Of a stretch of 64,000 nucleotides of DNA, positions 46,494 to 58,727 are shown one piece after another. Origin of the DNA: Garcia nutans (Eukaryota > Streptophyta > Magnoliopsida > Malpighiales > Euphorbiaceae); assembly GCA_947685225.1 (NCBI GenBank), contig CANTUV010000032.1, positions 21,335,501 to 21,399,500 of the forward strand, given 5' to 3'. The position numbers and the translations under genes are program-made. Below the pieces are notes generated by a model. The model ran no database searches, was not told where the DNA came from, and saw only the letters and a program-made list of their open reading frames with translations. Each line of letters starts with the position of its first letter. Position 1 is the first letter of the stretch.

Positions 46494-46919
46494 CTAGTCA
46501 TCATCTGGATGTTCTTCTGTTACTTGATCTTCTGCTGGTGGGGTTGGTTCTGTTGGAGCCCATCTAGGAGGTTCAGTTGGCCGTCCTAGTAACATATTCT
46601 GAATCCAAGTCTTGTTCTCAACCAAAAATCGAGTCATATCTGCAATCTTGGTCTTTAATTTTCTCTCTATATGACTGACTTTATTGCTTATCTCATCACC
46701 TATCTCAGTTAACATATTCTCATTCACTTGTTGAGATGTACTTCCACTGCCCTTAAAGATGTGAGAAATCGCTAAATTCCCTAACCCATATAATATGGCC
46801 TTCTTTGTTCCTCCTGCCGCTTCAACAAATAAATCATTATCATCCTTAGTACAAGATTGAACTTCCTCTCCATTTGCCTCTTCTGTAGATTGTGATACTT
46901 TCAATTTCTGAAAGCTTTC

Positions 46920-48058
46920 CTAAAAATGAAAATCAAAACAACGTTAGAGTCAAAAGAATCCGGTAGCCAATACACACAATTCACAAGCAATATTCATAAA
47001 TAGGCAATTTAATAACATTTAACAAAAAAAGTATTAACCAGATTATGACATAACCTATTTATGGGTCTCAGTTCCAATGATTATGATCACCTCATAAACA
47101 CAAAAATCGAATAATTCAACTAGTTCTTTTTAATAATTGTACTAGCAGCACAACCAAGATGAGGTTCCAAATGCAAGTTGAAACTCAAAAAAACTAAAGG
47201 CTACAAGTTCAAAAACTACCAATTGAATTGCAATGCAAAGAACAATTTGTTTACAGATAAGAGGAGTTAAAGAACTAAGTGGCTAAGCCGCTCAAACAGA
47301 CAATGGGCAATATTTCCATCTTTCACAAAACAAATTAAAGGGACAACTCTGCAGAATATTTGACAATACTTTAAGAATAAAAAGGTGAAAGAAGATGGTA
47401 TTTACATTAATGTTTAAAATTTTAAAACAGGGGAAAATTTGCAGAGCAGTCAATTCCTATAAGCTAGATGCAAGCAAAAATTTATGTTGAAATATTATTG
47501 ACTGATGCAAACTAAAGAGCCAACAATGAGCCACAATCACATAAGTACCCTATGGCGAAACAAATCAAATAAGCAGAAAAAGGTATAACAAAACTTAGAG
47601 CGCACTATAACACAACCTAAGAACAAAATATTAGAAAGAAAAGCCAATCAACTAATAACAAAAAAGCATAAAATCATAAGATTCTAGTTCAGATGCTTCA
47701 ACCATATACAGAAACCAGGTGATAGAATCCACACTTGGAAATGTTTAAGAATAAGCACATATCATTAGTTTGAAGGTTTATCATTTATAATGAAACAATT
47801 ACAAAAACAACAGAAAAGAAATCGTCAAAGCCTAACACAAATTCCAGAATAAAAAAGTAAACAAAACTCGAGTACCATGAAAACACAAAGAAATTACTAT
47901 GAAATCAAACTGCCTATATTAATTGAAATCTGAAAATTTGAAAGAGGGTGTATACATTATGCAATACCAAGTAAACCACAGACCATATCAGTCATATTTT
48001 CAATAAAAACATTATAAACTCATCCATAAAATAATGTAAATAAAATATATTAACTTAC
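46920..48058 (-). other. Large intron of the TNPA-like gene
   Basis: Donor CAT|GTAAGT at 48058-48059, acceptor TTTTTAG before 46919. 1.1 kb, A-rich, no ORF of interest. Confidence 0.65.
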
Positions 48059-49179
48059 ATGAACAAGTTCCGATCTCTTATCTATAAACTTCCCTCGATC
48101 TTTTTTACTGGTATGGCTATGCTTGAACAATTCATAATTTCTAGGAAACTTTCCCCCATTTTCTGCAGCCTGTTTAAATCAATATGAAACACAAACATAA
48201 GATGAAAAAAATAGTCAATTTATTTAACAAAATAAGATGTAGATTACATACCAAATCCTTCGCATGCTCTTTCATCGATTTCGACCCACAAGTGTGAGTA
48301 GATGGCCCTGTTCCTGGTCCAGCAGGCTCAGACAGTCTATTCTTAGACTGTTGCTCTGATAATTTTTTAGCATCTTTCATTTCCCAATCTCTTCTCCACT
48401 CTTCTACAAATTCGGAAGGCACGGGACAATTCACTAATCTGTTATGTCTCACATTGTAAATGAAAGTACTGTATGTCCTTGCTGCTTTGCTTTCCCAAGA
48501 TTTTCTCATCAAGCCATCTTCAGATGACCTCCAAGTAAATAATTTCTGCAAAGTAAGTAAAAATTACTAAATATGCTAGCCATTATCATTATTAAAGAAT
48601 ATGAACAAACAAATAAAAATGAATATTAGATAAACATTAACCTTAAACTCTCCAAAGTATAAGTCCTTTGATTGTCGAGATAGTTTTGCCCAAGAGGATC
48701 CTGTTTTATCAGGATACCGTTGAAAAGCTTCTATGCATGCATGTGATATGCCCCATAAATCAGGATTAAATCTAAAACAACTTAAGATTATTAATAAAGT
48801 GCCAAAATAGTGACTAAATAGGATAAAATTAGTAAATTACCCATCAGCCTTTGACCAACTAATTATTATTCGCCCATCAGCATCACGGGCTGGTTCTTGG
48901 GATCGAGAGCCTCTACTTATAACGTCATTGTTAACATCAGGTTGAGGTTCATGTTCACTAGAATTAGGAGATGAAGCTGATATTTGGGGATTTTCTATTC
49001 CTAATCCGTGCATGTTATCCAGTGAGGGAGTAGAAGAGGGTGGTGTTATAGGATTAGAAGATTCAGATTTTCTTCTCCTAGATGTTGGAGTTCCATCTGT
49101 GTTAGGATTTGAAGATTTAGAGGTTCTTCTCCCAGATGTTGGAGTTGCTTCTGAATTTGGACTTACAGCCGCTAGAATT

Positions 49180-49300
49180 GCAGGTGTGGGTTGGGTAGGT
49201 GCTATGGCTGTTGGTGTGGGTTGGGTAGGTGCAATGGCTGTTGGTATGGGTTGGGTAGGTGCAATGGCTGTTGGTGTGGGTTGGGTAGGTACCATGGCTG
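49180..49300 (-). repeat. 30-bp coding minisatellite in the TNPA-like gene
   Basis: About four units of ggttgggtaggtgcaatggctgttggtgtg (plus strand) encoding P-T-Q-P-T-P-T-A-I-A on the minus strand. The period of 30 keeps the frame. Confidence 0.85.
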
Positions 49301-51321
49301 CTGGAACTGTACGTGTGGATCATCCTCTTCCCACTGGTGGTTGAATAATATTGCGACTTTTCCCTCTATGTAATATCCTCATATGTGGCTTAGAAGTTTT
49401 GATTATATTGTTGTTGTTGTTGTTGTTGTTATTGTTAAATTGAATTGAATGCATATGATGGGGTAAGAAAAGAATTGGGATGAGAATGCTTGTGCATATG
49501 TGTTTTGGAGAAAGAATTAGGGTTTAGAGACAAATGTATATGTTGTGTATATGATGATATATATAACATATAAAGTGGTCAAATGAAGAGTCAAGGTGAT
49601 GGTTAAGTGGAAGAAGATATTTTTGGTTGTTAATGAAATTACATATAAGGACTTATATGAGACAAAGGTTAGTTATATGATTGAGGGTGTTTTAGTAATT
49701 GCTTGGATAAGAACACTTGGTGGAGATTAAAAGCAAAATTTGACTTTGTATCTTGATCATTGTCTTCTTTCTTCATGAAGTGGCCGGCTCTCCATTAGCA
49801 AAAGGAAAAGAGAAGTGTTCTTGAGGCAAGAAGCAAGTTGATGAAGCAATCCAAGGTTTTGACAAAGGATTTGTGGAATTTCTTCTTTTCAAGTAAGTAT
49901 TTTCTTGTTTTCTTTACTTATTTGGAAGTTGTGTTGGAAGTAAAGTAGGGTTTGATGATTTTGTGATTTGGTGGATTTGAGATGTGTTTGGTTGTGTTTT
50001 CAAGTGTTAAATTGATTTTAAGTTATGAGTTTAATTGAAGGTTGTTGTTGGAAATGATGGTTGTTGATTTGGATGGATGGAGAAGGATGTTGATTTTAGG
50101 GTTTTGAGTTAATATGTGTTTAATTGTGATATTAATGTGTGGTGAAGTAGTTCTTGTGATGAATATGTGTTTAGAACATTGATTATGTTCATGTGAAATA
50201 TGTTATATGATGAATATTGTGTTTGAGTGCAATTGAGAAAGGGTTGGTTTTAGTTAAGGTTTTGTGAATTGGTGACACGGCCAAAATCAATTTTAGGGGA
50301 GTGGGCGTGTCCCTTAGGGGAGTGGGCGTGTCAATTATTTGGATTGGCTACTGTCTCTTTTGGTTTTAGTGACACGGGCGTGTCCATCAAAGGTGCTGGG
50401 CGTGTCAATTATTTGAATTGGCTACTGCCTCTTTTATTGTTAAAGACACGGGCGTGTTCCTCAACTAGGTTGGGCGTGCCCTACAAGTGAGTTGGGCGTG
50501 TCCCAAAAATGAATTGAATGTTGCTTGATTTCTTTGTTCTTGTTTGCATTGTTGAGAATTAACAATGTTATGTTATGCACTTTGAATGGTAATGTGTTTT
50601 ATGAGAAATGTGGAATGAAATGTTAATATTTATGAATGATGCTATGTGAGATAAAAATACACTTGAATAATGAAGTGTTATATTGTGAAATGAAATGTGG
50701 AGCCATTGTTATTGGCTAAGGTGATTTAATGGAGATAAATGAGGCATGATTGCCTAAATGATAATGAGAATTGAAAATGAAATCTAAATGAATTGTGTGG
50801 CTAATGTGTTATTCCATTTTCAGAGTTTGTTGTTGGTGGCATGCCTAATGAGTGTAACAATCTCTTGAAGTTAGGTTGGATTGAATCCTTGAAGCCTAAT
50901 TGAGATGTTACAACCCTTGAAGCTAGGTTGGGTTAGTTCTTGAAGCCAAGTTGGGTTGATGCTTAGCATGCTTTGCTCCCCTTGAAGCTTGGTTGAACTT
51001 AATCCTTGAAGCCTAGTTGGGTATATGATATTGATATTGATAAATGTGATAACAAAACCAAAGCATTAACTCTAAAAATTGAATGACATATTAGTGTGTC
51101 TTGGGCCCATGCTTGTCTTTGCTTAGTGTTGTTCATGAATGATTAAATGATTAACTAATAAAATATATGCAAAGATGTTGAATTCTGATATACATATATG
51201 TATGTTAGGTTATGAAATGTAAAAGTATGTTGTTAGCTTTGCATTTATGTTGTTACATGTATGATAAATTAGAATTGGCATTGTATAGCATTTAAGCATG
51301 TTTATTGCATGTTTTATCTTA

Positions 51322-51360
51322 CTAAGCCCTTGGCTTAGCGCGATAGTGTTTAATCGCGCA
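51322..51360 (+). promoter_or_regulatory. Conserved double hairpin in gypsy LTR
   Basis: CTAAGC-cctt-GGCTTAG followed directly by GCGCGAT-agtgttta-ATCGCGC, both perfect inverted repeats. Equivalent sites: 4430-4467 (+), 28879-28915 (-), 13992-14026 (-), 6232-6265 (-, partly decayed). Confidence 0.65.
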
Positions 51361-51446
51361 GGTGATAGAACTGATAGAATCGAACCCGAGAGCTCTTCGA
51401 GACCGAGTGAGAGTAGACATTGAAGAGTTGATTTTGGAAGCTTAAA

Positions 51447-51480
51447 GATCAGAGCTGACTTGCCAATCATGTATAAATCT
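51447..51480 (+). promoter_or_regulatory. Candidate LTR promoter block (CCAAT and TATA-like)
   Basis: gatcagagctgacttgccaatcatgtataaat is kept in every gypsy LTR here (compare 4547-4575, 20424-20452, and reverse 28765-28800). It combines CCAAT with TATAAAT, a plausible U3 core promoter. No transcript data are available from sequence. Confidence 0.4.
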
Positions 51481-51799
51481 TTTATATTGTGTAAAGTTTT
51501 GTTGATAATGTAAATATATGTATAATAGTAAATATGTATTCAAATGTTTTCATATATATACATATTTTATAACTTCCGCTGTGTAATATATAAATGTATA
51601 TATATATATATAGATAACTAATATGTTTTGTTTTATAAGTAAATGATCTATTTTGTTAATAAGATATAATGATATGGATATGGTATCAAGTTTTAAAATG
51701 TTTTGAATGTTAAGGAAACCGTAGCATCCCTATGTTTGGTGCACTTATGCTACATTGTTGTGCTTGTAGTGTGTGTGCATTGGATATGGGGGTGTTACA

Positions 51800-51809
51800 C
51801 TCTAGCCAT
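51800..51809 (-). pseudogene. Start codon and first codons of the TNPA-like gene, severed by the LTR
   Basis: The minus strand reads ATG GCT then AGAG of the target duplication. Ignoring the LTR and one duplicate, the frame runs on into 49363 downward (M-A-R-G-K-S-R), matching the proline-rich exon's frame. An AG acceptor (TTGCAG) lies six bases upstream. Confidence 0.65.
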
Positions 51810-52030
51810 ATCTGCAAGAACCCATAAAACATAAGATTACTTATAGAGAAAAAGAGTAGCAATATTGGTATAGCCTAAAAAGATGATATAGTTAAACATT
51901 TTAAAAATGTAGTAAATTAATAAATTAATGCAAAATTATTATAACATTTCAAAATGGGCCATAAATAGTTCCCAACTCTATAGTATAGTCAAAGTAAACA
52001 TCAAAACAAGGAAAAAGAACCAAATACTAG

Positions 52031-52750
52031 TCATTTGTCTTCATCATTATTCATCATCTCATCCTCCGAAGTATAATACTGAAATTCTTCATCATTCCCT
52101 TCCTCCAAACTCTCACTTATATGCATTACAACACCTTCAGCATCATTTAAAGTATCAGGCATTTCATTGTCATTTACATCAAAAGTCTGCCTGGCTGTAT
52201 CATCTTCTTGGAATGCCATTGCTGTTTGAGAAACATTGGAAGGAGCTATAATTTCTGGCAGCTCAATTACATGTCTAGCTTTAACCTTCACAACAGATAA
52301 CCAATCACTATCAACCCATCTTATAGACGGATAAGGAGCATAGTATACCTGTTGTGCTTGGCTTGCCAAAATAAAGGGCTCATACTTCCCAAATCTCTTC
52401 CTTTTGTGAACATCTACAATATTACATCCCTTATGACACCTCATACCCACATCTAGCGTTGGATCATACCAATCACAAAGGAACAAAGTTGTTCGCTTAA
52501 TTGGTAGTGCCGGGTACTCTATTTCAATGACCTCCTGTAACCTACTAAAGTAATCGCTTGATTGTTCACTGTAGTTTGTCCCTTTAATACATACAACACT
52601 ATTCTTGGTAGATCTATTTGCACTTCTTCTCTCTGTGTGGAACTTAAATCCATTCACAAAATACCCAGAATATGCCTTAGCATCATTGTAAGGTCCCTGT
52701 GCCAAGTCTTTTATAAATTGGTTGTTCACAGCATTCAACGGGTCATTCAC
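52031..52750 (-). pseudogene. TNPD exon: DUF4216 domain
   Basis: Starts NDPLNAVNNQFIKDLAQGPY. DUF4216 core: CIKGTNYSEQSSDYFSRLQE, LPIKRTTLFLCDWYDPTLDV and FILASQAQQVYYAPYPSIRW. An acidic tail (SEDEMMNNDEDK) ends at a stop at 52031. Preceded by an intron starting just after WFKSY in the upstream exon. DUF4216 is a regular C-terminal companion of TNP2 transposases; its biochemical role is unknown. Confidence 0.85.
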
Positions 52751-52983
52751 CTATATGAAAAGCATAAATATTCAATACATGTGCCTTAGATAATATTGAC
52801 TACAAAATGCTAGGTAATAAACTTACATAGGATTTGAACCACTAGGGAAAATTATTATCCAAATGCATATCAATCTCATCCTTGCTAACGTTAGGATTTT
52901 GAGTACGTAATTCACTAACGAACAATCTTCATAATATAAAGGACCATCATTAAGTATATCAAGAATGGGAGTGTAAAACAATA

Positions 52984-53321
52984 TTACTGAAATTCAATTT
53001 TAACATACTCGACAAATGGCTCAACTTCTGCACAATTCATGAGAATATACGACTGAGCCGCGTTCCTCTCACGTTCCGTCAATTTTTGATTCTTTGGTTG
53101 ACCCATCGGTCGACCACAAGACTGGAATATTGATAACATTCCTTCAATCTCCTCCTCAGCCTGACCATCATCATTCCGTGGCACACGATGATGTCTAGTT
53201 GATACATGTGGCTCAAAAAAATGGGCATAAAATGCAGCTGCTTCTTTTACCAAGTAAGCATTAGCAATTGACCCTTCAACTTGTGCCTTATTTTTTACAT
53301 CCTTTTTCAAATCACCATTGT
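52984..53321 (-). pseudogene. TNPD exon: linker after DUF4218
   Basis: Begins YNGDLKKDVKNKAQVEGSIA with the conserved KAQVEGSIANAYLVKEAAAF helix, then GMLSIFQSCGRPMGQPKNQK. Acceptor TTGCAG near 53322-53327. The splice from 53405 restores the E-C-Y-N frame. Confidence 0.8.
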
Positions 53322-53403
53322 AACTGCAAGATGTTTATATAAGGCTTACAATGCATTTATCATTAAAGTAAGCTCAATAAAAGGGTTTAAGGAGAAAAGT
53401 AAA

Positions 53404-54198
53404 TTACCACTCAAATGGATACATCCAACGATATTGTATAGGCCCTGCAATCCGAGCTTCATATGGTAGATGCATAGGAAGATGTTCCATAACATTAAAG
53501 AATCCTGGAGGAAAAAACCTCTCTAATTTGCATAGGATTTTCGAAATTTCCTCTTCAAGCCGTATCATATCATCTACCCGTATGACTGAACTTGTTAATT
53601 GTCTAAAAAATATACTAATTTCAGTTATTGCCTCCCAAACTCTTGCTGGTAATAATTCACGAAAGGCAATCGAGAGTAAACATTGCATAAACACGTGACA
53701 ATCGTGGCTTTTCATCCCATACATTGTTAATGTTTTCATGTTTACACATCTAGCCATGTTAGAAACATAGCCATCGGGAAACCTTAGTTCTTTTAACCAC
53801 TCACAAATTGCTTGCTTTCCATGCTTATCCAATGAGTATATTGCTTTTGGATATTTACCAGTTTGTACATTTTTTTGTAACTCTGGCCTGTTACATAACA
53901 CCATCATCTCCTCCCTTACTTTGGCATTATCTTTCGATTTACCATCGATGTTCATAATGGTGTTGAACAAATTATCAAAGAAGTTTTTTTCAATATGCAT
54001 CACATCGAGGTTATGCCTAATTAGCAAAGAACTCCAATATGGCAAATCCCAGAAAATACTCCGTTTCTTACATCCACTCCCACTCCGTCTACCAATTGCT
54101 GCATTAACATCATCTGAGTCTAGATCAGTAACTTTCAGTAAACCAAGAGAATTAAGCTCAGCTAATATTTCTTCCCCGGTCTTCACAGGTGGTGGCAT
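53404..54198 (-). pseudogene. TNPD exon: end of TNP2 core plus DUF4218
   Basis: Open for 264 codons. Residues ~1-100: KKRSIFWDLPYWSSLLIRHN and LDVMHIEKNFFDNLFNTIMN, the H-I-E-K-N block likely to hold the third acidic residue of the DDE site. Residues ~165-264: SHDCHVFMQCLLSIAFRELL, ISIFFRQLTSSVIRVDDMIR and MEHLPMHLPYEARIAGPIQY, the DUF4218 signature. Ends at donor GAGTG|GTAATT. Confidence 0.88.
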
Positions 54199-54291
54199 GT
54201 CCTTAATTATTTTATTTTTTCTGAACCAAGTTCTATTCTTTCTCCATGGATGGTCAATTGGAAGAAACTTCCTATGATTATCGAACCATGT

Positions 54292-55080
54292 TTATTTTGT
54301 TCCATTCGGAAGTGTAAAGGCATCTGTCTCTCCCATACAATGAGGACATGATAGCCTTCCACTAGTACTCCATCCAGAAAGCATTGACAAGGCAGGGAAG
54401 TCACTAATAGTCCATAGTAATGCAGCATGCATAACAAAATTTTGCTTCATGGACACATCGTATGTCATAACCCCTACATCCCACAATTGTTTCAACTCGG
54501 CAATTAATGGTTGTAGGAACACATCTATTTTCATTTTCGGATTATTAGGCCCTGGCACTAAGACTGTTAAGAACATGTACTCCGACTTACCACACATCCA
54601 TGGAGGAAGATTGTAAGGAGTGACAATGATTGGCCACGATGAGTACGGTTCGCTGTATTTCCCAAATGGCTGGAATCCGTCAGAACTTAACCCGAGCATG
54701 ACATTTCGAGTCTCATAAGCAAATGAGGGATACAGATTGTGGAAGTGCTTCCAAGCAGGAGATTCAGATGGATGACGCATAACTCCCTCCTCAGACTCGT
54801 GTTCTGCATGCCACCTCATGTCTTTTGCGGTGGCATTAGAAGCATAGAGCCGTTGCAACCTTGGAATGAGAGGGAAGTAATGCATGACCTTGTATGCCTT
54901 CTTAACATTGCCAATTCATTTGTATCTTGCTTGTTGGCAAAACTTACGCACAAGCAAATCTACATCATCACCCCAGTATATCATACAATTATTTCTACAG
55001 CAGTCAATCTTCTGCACTGGGAGGCCCAAACCTTCAATCAATCTTTTTATTCTATAGAAATTTTTAGGGAATACATTATC
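54292..55080 (-). pseudogene. TNPD: TNP2/Transposase_21 catalytic core, first part
   Basis: Encodes KRLIEGLGLPVQKIDCCRNN then the core HYFPLIPRLQRLYASNATAK, GLSSDGFQPFGKYSEPYSSW (first probable catalytic Asp), LWDVGVMTYDVSMKQNFVMH (second probable Asp) and a CPHCMGET zinc-like motif. Interrupted by TGA near 54915 and TAA at 54292-54294, both in the otherwise continuous frame. Confidence 0.87.
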
Positions 55081-55665
55081 CTATGGCAAAACTTCTTTAA
55101 CAGATTCTGCTATCTGATCAAAACATCTCTCCGAAAAATGGTGTTCGGCCTTCATGTTGAACATACGAGCCATGGCAGATAACTTCGTATGCTTTACACA
55201 ATCGGGCCATAGTTCCTCATTAGCCACTTCCAGCATTTGAAATAGCTTTTTAGATTCTTGATTCAGTTCCTCCTCCATGTAATGAGAATGACAATTAGGA
55301 ACTCCAAGCCCTTGGAGGACCATTTCATGATATTGTGCACCTATTTCATTATGCATTTGATCGACCAATCCAGTTTCAAGATCCCTAAACGCTGTACTTG
55401 TATCCTCAGGCCATGGTTCCCCATGTAATACCCACTGATAGTAATTTGGCATAAAACCAAATTTTGTAACGTGGAAGCGGACTTCTTCCACCGGTTGGAA
55501 AAATCGGTTTCTACATTTCGGCTTCGAACAAGGACACCTAATTCTGGTCCCATCCATACTTGCTGGATGAGAAATTGCGTAGTCTAAAAACTCTTGTAGT
55601 TTTTCTTGAAATACTCTATTCAAACGTCCCCCAGCATACGTTTCATACATCCATCCCCGGTCCAT
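55081..55665 (-). pseudogene. TNPD exon: Transposase-associated domain and N-terminal region
   Basis: The ATG at 55665 gives MDRGWMYETYAGGRLNRVFQ, then a Cys-rich unit IRCPCSKPKCRNRFF and HVTKFGFMPNYYQWVLHGEP, the plant Transposase-associated (PF13963-like) DNA-binding domain at residues ~1-80. An acidic helical section follows with MARMFNMKAEHHFSERCFDQ. A TAG at 55081 ends the frame where related proteins continue. The start is supported by the family's usual MD-x-x-W-M opening. Confidence 0.87.
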
Positions 55666-55682
55666 ACTTATTGTCTTGACCG

Positions 55683-58600
55683 AATCGTCAAAAATGTACT
55701 AAAAGAATAAAAAATCAATAATCAAGCCCAATAAAAAGTGACAAAATATTAACACCTAAAATAATGAATATAATTTTTTTAAAAAATAATTAAAATAAAT
55801 AAATTATTTAATTCATTAAATGAGTTCAAATTAATTTAGTTGAAAAGCCTATAGATTGATAATAAAAAAAAATAAAGCTTGGAGAGTAAACCTGTTATAT
55901 ACTCCTTCCATTCCAAAATGATAATGATACTTTTTTTTTATTTATCTCAAAATATTATCCCATTACTTTATTTAAATTATAGTTATATTTTAAATTAACC
56001 GTTATGTCCCTATTTAAATATTTTATAATCAACAACATTGCATTTAATTATTATATTTTTTAAATTATAATTACCTTTTGCCTAATCAATAATTATTTAT
56101 TTAATATAAATAGAGAGTAAAGTAGGTATTTTATAGAAAAAATTATCTAATAATTAAATAATTAAATTTTTTTAATATATATGAGATGAGAAGAGTCTCT
56201 ATTATTTTAGTACAGAGAAATATATTATTCACGGGGCCTAAGACGCTGTAATCAAAGGCAATTAAAAGATAATATTAGCCCTTTTAAAATTTTAAATTAC
56301 TTTACTATAAAACGATGTAATTTTCACTATAGATTTCTAAAAAAAATAAAAGGCTCATGTATGTGAGCCCTACTTATTAGTAGGAAGACCAAAAGACCCT
56401 TTGAAAATAAACATTTTACATATTAAATTTAAAGGGTAAGACTGATATTTCATTAAAGTTAAAATCAATTAAAATTTTTTATTTATAAAAATAAGCCCTG
56501 TATTGTATTCGACATGATATGCAATCTTCTAGCACTTCATAATTTTAGTCTTAGTGTTATACCGAATATTATCCCCATCCAATTCGTGTAGCACTAGCAG
56601 TAGCACTTTGTGCTTTGATTTTGGCTTAGTCCAATCCTAAAAGAAATTGCATTTTTTTTAAAGAAGAAAAATAAGAAGAAAGCATTTTCTTTTTTCTTTT
56701 TCTTTGCTTTTATTAATTTATTAATAAGTCCTTCATAAATTATATTCTATTACAAGAAATGACAGTGTAGAGATATGTACAGGATCGAATTTCTTCCAAT
56801 GTAGTTTCTTTAGAGATTAATTGCAAATAAAATTTTAAAGTTATCATATACATAATATTTATAAAAATATATATATAATTTGGGATAAATTTGGAAGAAA
56901 TTGTTGGCTGTTGCAAAGTAAATAAAATGAAACACTCATTATACAATGAAAAATGTACCTCTATTGTCAGCCACTTGGCAACATGAGCAGCTGATGGATT
57001 TGATTATTTTGTAGACCAGAGTGCAAAGAAACGACTGAATCTGTAACTGATCACAGCAAAATGCATGGAGCATGAGACACTAAATATGCAAGTGCTCAAA
57101 TGTTTTAAGCACAAACAAGAGAATCCACAAATAAAGCAGTACAAAGGTGAATCTCGTGGTTAACACCTTGAAGATATTTACGTTTTAAAGTAGGTAGTAT
57201 CCCCTTAATGTAGCATTTTATAATGTCTTGGGAATCAATTGCATAATAGAACTGAACTTAATTAACTATTGCATTCTGGAAATCAAGTCCTCTTTTGTAT
57301 TCTTAGGCACCAAAAATTGAACAATGAGCAGAGATACTATGGTATCTGCAAACTTTGATAAATTTCCATTACAAACTTCTTAATAATAAGGTAAAGAACA
57401 TACAAAAGAATCTCTATCATACATATTTAAACTCTCAATGTCGATAAAAAGATACTTAAAGGAGATAAAGCATATTGTATATATTAATGGATGTTCTCAT
57501 CAATGAATAATAACATTTTACAACTATTGTTACCTTCATATGAACCAAACTGGTGGTTGTAAGATGATGTTATAGGAATTATATCCATCTTGCATCCATT
57601 AACTATTATAACACAACTCATGATACATGAAGATTTTGTATTTCAACTCGCAAAGTTCTAAAATTTCCCTATATTTCTGATAATTCATTTTGAACTACTA
57701 AAAGGTACGTTGTGTAGTATTTCCCTATATTTCTGATAATTCATTTTGAACCATAGCTTCTGATATGTTCATTTAATGTAAAATATAGCAATTAACACAC
57801 CAATATGTTCACCAATTTACACACATAGCCTCCTATCAATCCAATATGCTTACTTAAATAGAAACATAACAATTAACACACCAATAAGTTCATCTATTTA
57901 TACTTGGATCTTCTTAGCAAATGAATATGATCAGTTTAATACAAAATGTGGCAAATAACACACTAATAGGTTCATCTATTTATGCAATGTATTAAATATG
58001 ATTCACATTTTCAATTCAATGCAATGAGTAATGTAGAATAGAACAGCCAATAAGACCATCCACTGCTTACCAAATTGCCAAATAATCACTTACCCTAGAA
58101 AGGTGCAGCAATGGCAATCCAATTATTCACATATTTCTCAAAAACTTGCAGTAAAAAGGCATAAATACAAAGGGAGAGAGTTGGGGAGAAACAAATTACT
58201 AAAACACTCCATTGTCTCTGGCAACCTAAAAGACAAATAAAGCATAAGCAGACAAAACTAAAACAAACATCTTCATCAAAAGTTAATGCCATTGAACAGA
58301 TAGCAAAATCAAGGAAGCAAAAAGGATTACAGCAATTATAATTTTAAAAAGCAAAAAGGATTACAACAATACTGTTTTCACTTAATGATACATAAACAAT
58401 TTGGAATGGACAAAAAATGAAAATTAATATGAATTTCCTGTAATACATGCACACACAACCGAGTTTTTTTTTTTTTTTACTTTCTCAAATGCACTGACGA
58501 AGATGTTTGTTCTTCTACCATAAGAAATCCATCCTTGTGAAGTCAAGAAAAGATAATGCATTAATAAATAACTATTCTGAAATTTTACTCTTAAAATATG

Positions 58601-58690
58601 ACAAGCATTCATGAAAAGTTTGTGGTTCAGCACTTACCTATTGCTTTGGGCTCCCGCTAAATAAAGCAACCCTAACATGAAGATAACAAT
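55683..58690 (-). other. Long 5' intron or leader region of the CACTA transposase gene
   Basis: AT-rich, no credible coding exon. At 55893-55930 there is a CTCCTTCCATTCCAAAATGATA edge resembling a Stowaway MITE end, with no clear partner. Direct repeats: tttccctatatttctgataa at about 57664 and 57719, and three diverged ~75-base units containing caattaacacaccaatatgttc-like text between 57785 and 57990. It is bounded on the right by a 5' UTR-like exon. Confidence 0.45.
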
Positions 58691-58727
58691 CCAAATGATT
58701 CAAAATGTGTGTGTGTGGGGGGGAGGA

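Larger units (their letters stand above)
46494..49363 (-). pseudogene. CACTA second gene, TNPA-like with Transposase_24 domain (exons 1-5, start cut off)
   Basis: Five exons with good GT-AG borders: 48841-49363, 48642-48771, 48252-48545, 48059-48169 and 46494-46919. The first is Pro/Thr/Ser-rich with four PTQPTPTAIA-like repeats. The next three make the plant Transposase_24 (PTTA/En/Spm) domain: DGRIIISWSKADG, FNPDLWGISHACIEAFQRYP, KLFTWRSSEDGLMRKSWESK and AAENGGKFPRNYELFKHSHT. The last exon is helical (ERKLKTKIADMTRFLVENKT) and acidic, ending EEHPDDD. It probably binds subterminal repeats. A TGA in frame near 49315 and the LTR at 49369 (which separates the ATG at 51807-51809) break it. Confidence 0.8.
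49369..51799 (+). mobile_element. Solo Ty3/gypsy LTR inside the CACTA element
   Basis: Begins TGTAATATCCTC, ends GGGGGTGTTACA, 2431 bp, with perfect 5-bp duplications CTCTA at 49364-49368 and 51800-51804. It contains gggcgtgtc dyads (50273-50507), the CCTTGAAG minisatellite (50860-51020), the hairpin pair (51322-51360) and the gatcagag...catgtataaat block (51447-51479). No internal sequence. It lies between codons 3 and 4 of the TNPA-like gene. Confidence 0.93.
52031..55665 (-). pseudogene. CACTA transposase TNPD/TNP2-like, multi-domain, with nonsense codons
   Basis: The catalytic transposase of the element, about 1,100 codons over at least four exons. Order: Transposase-associated zinc domain (55081-55665), TNP2/Transposase_21 core (about 53850-55080), DUF4218 (53404-53720), linker exon (52984-53321), short exon (about 52827-52930), DUF4216 (52031-52750). 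Frame-preserving stops occur at about 55081 (TAG), 54915 (TGA), 54292-54294 (TAA) and 52850 (TAG), each readable as a C-to-T change from Gln or Arg codons. No full-length protein can be made. The same strand and order as other plant CACTA elements. Confidence 0.88.

Noticed and set aside
49012..49344. Gly/Val/Trp-rich frame (VGWVGAMAVG repeats) on the plus strand
   Set aside because: Antisense shadow of the PTQPTPTAIA repeat; the minus strand has flanking exons of the Transposase_24 gene.
56140..56240. Possible tRNA or small RNA near cacggggcctaagacgctgt
   Set aside because: No cloverleaf or box A/B spacing could be made, and surrounding sequence is AT-rich intron.
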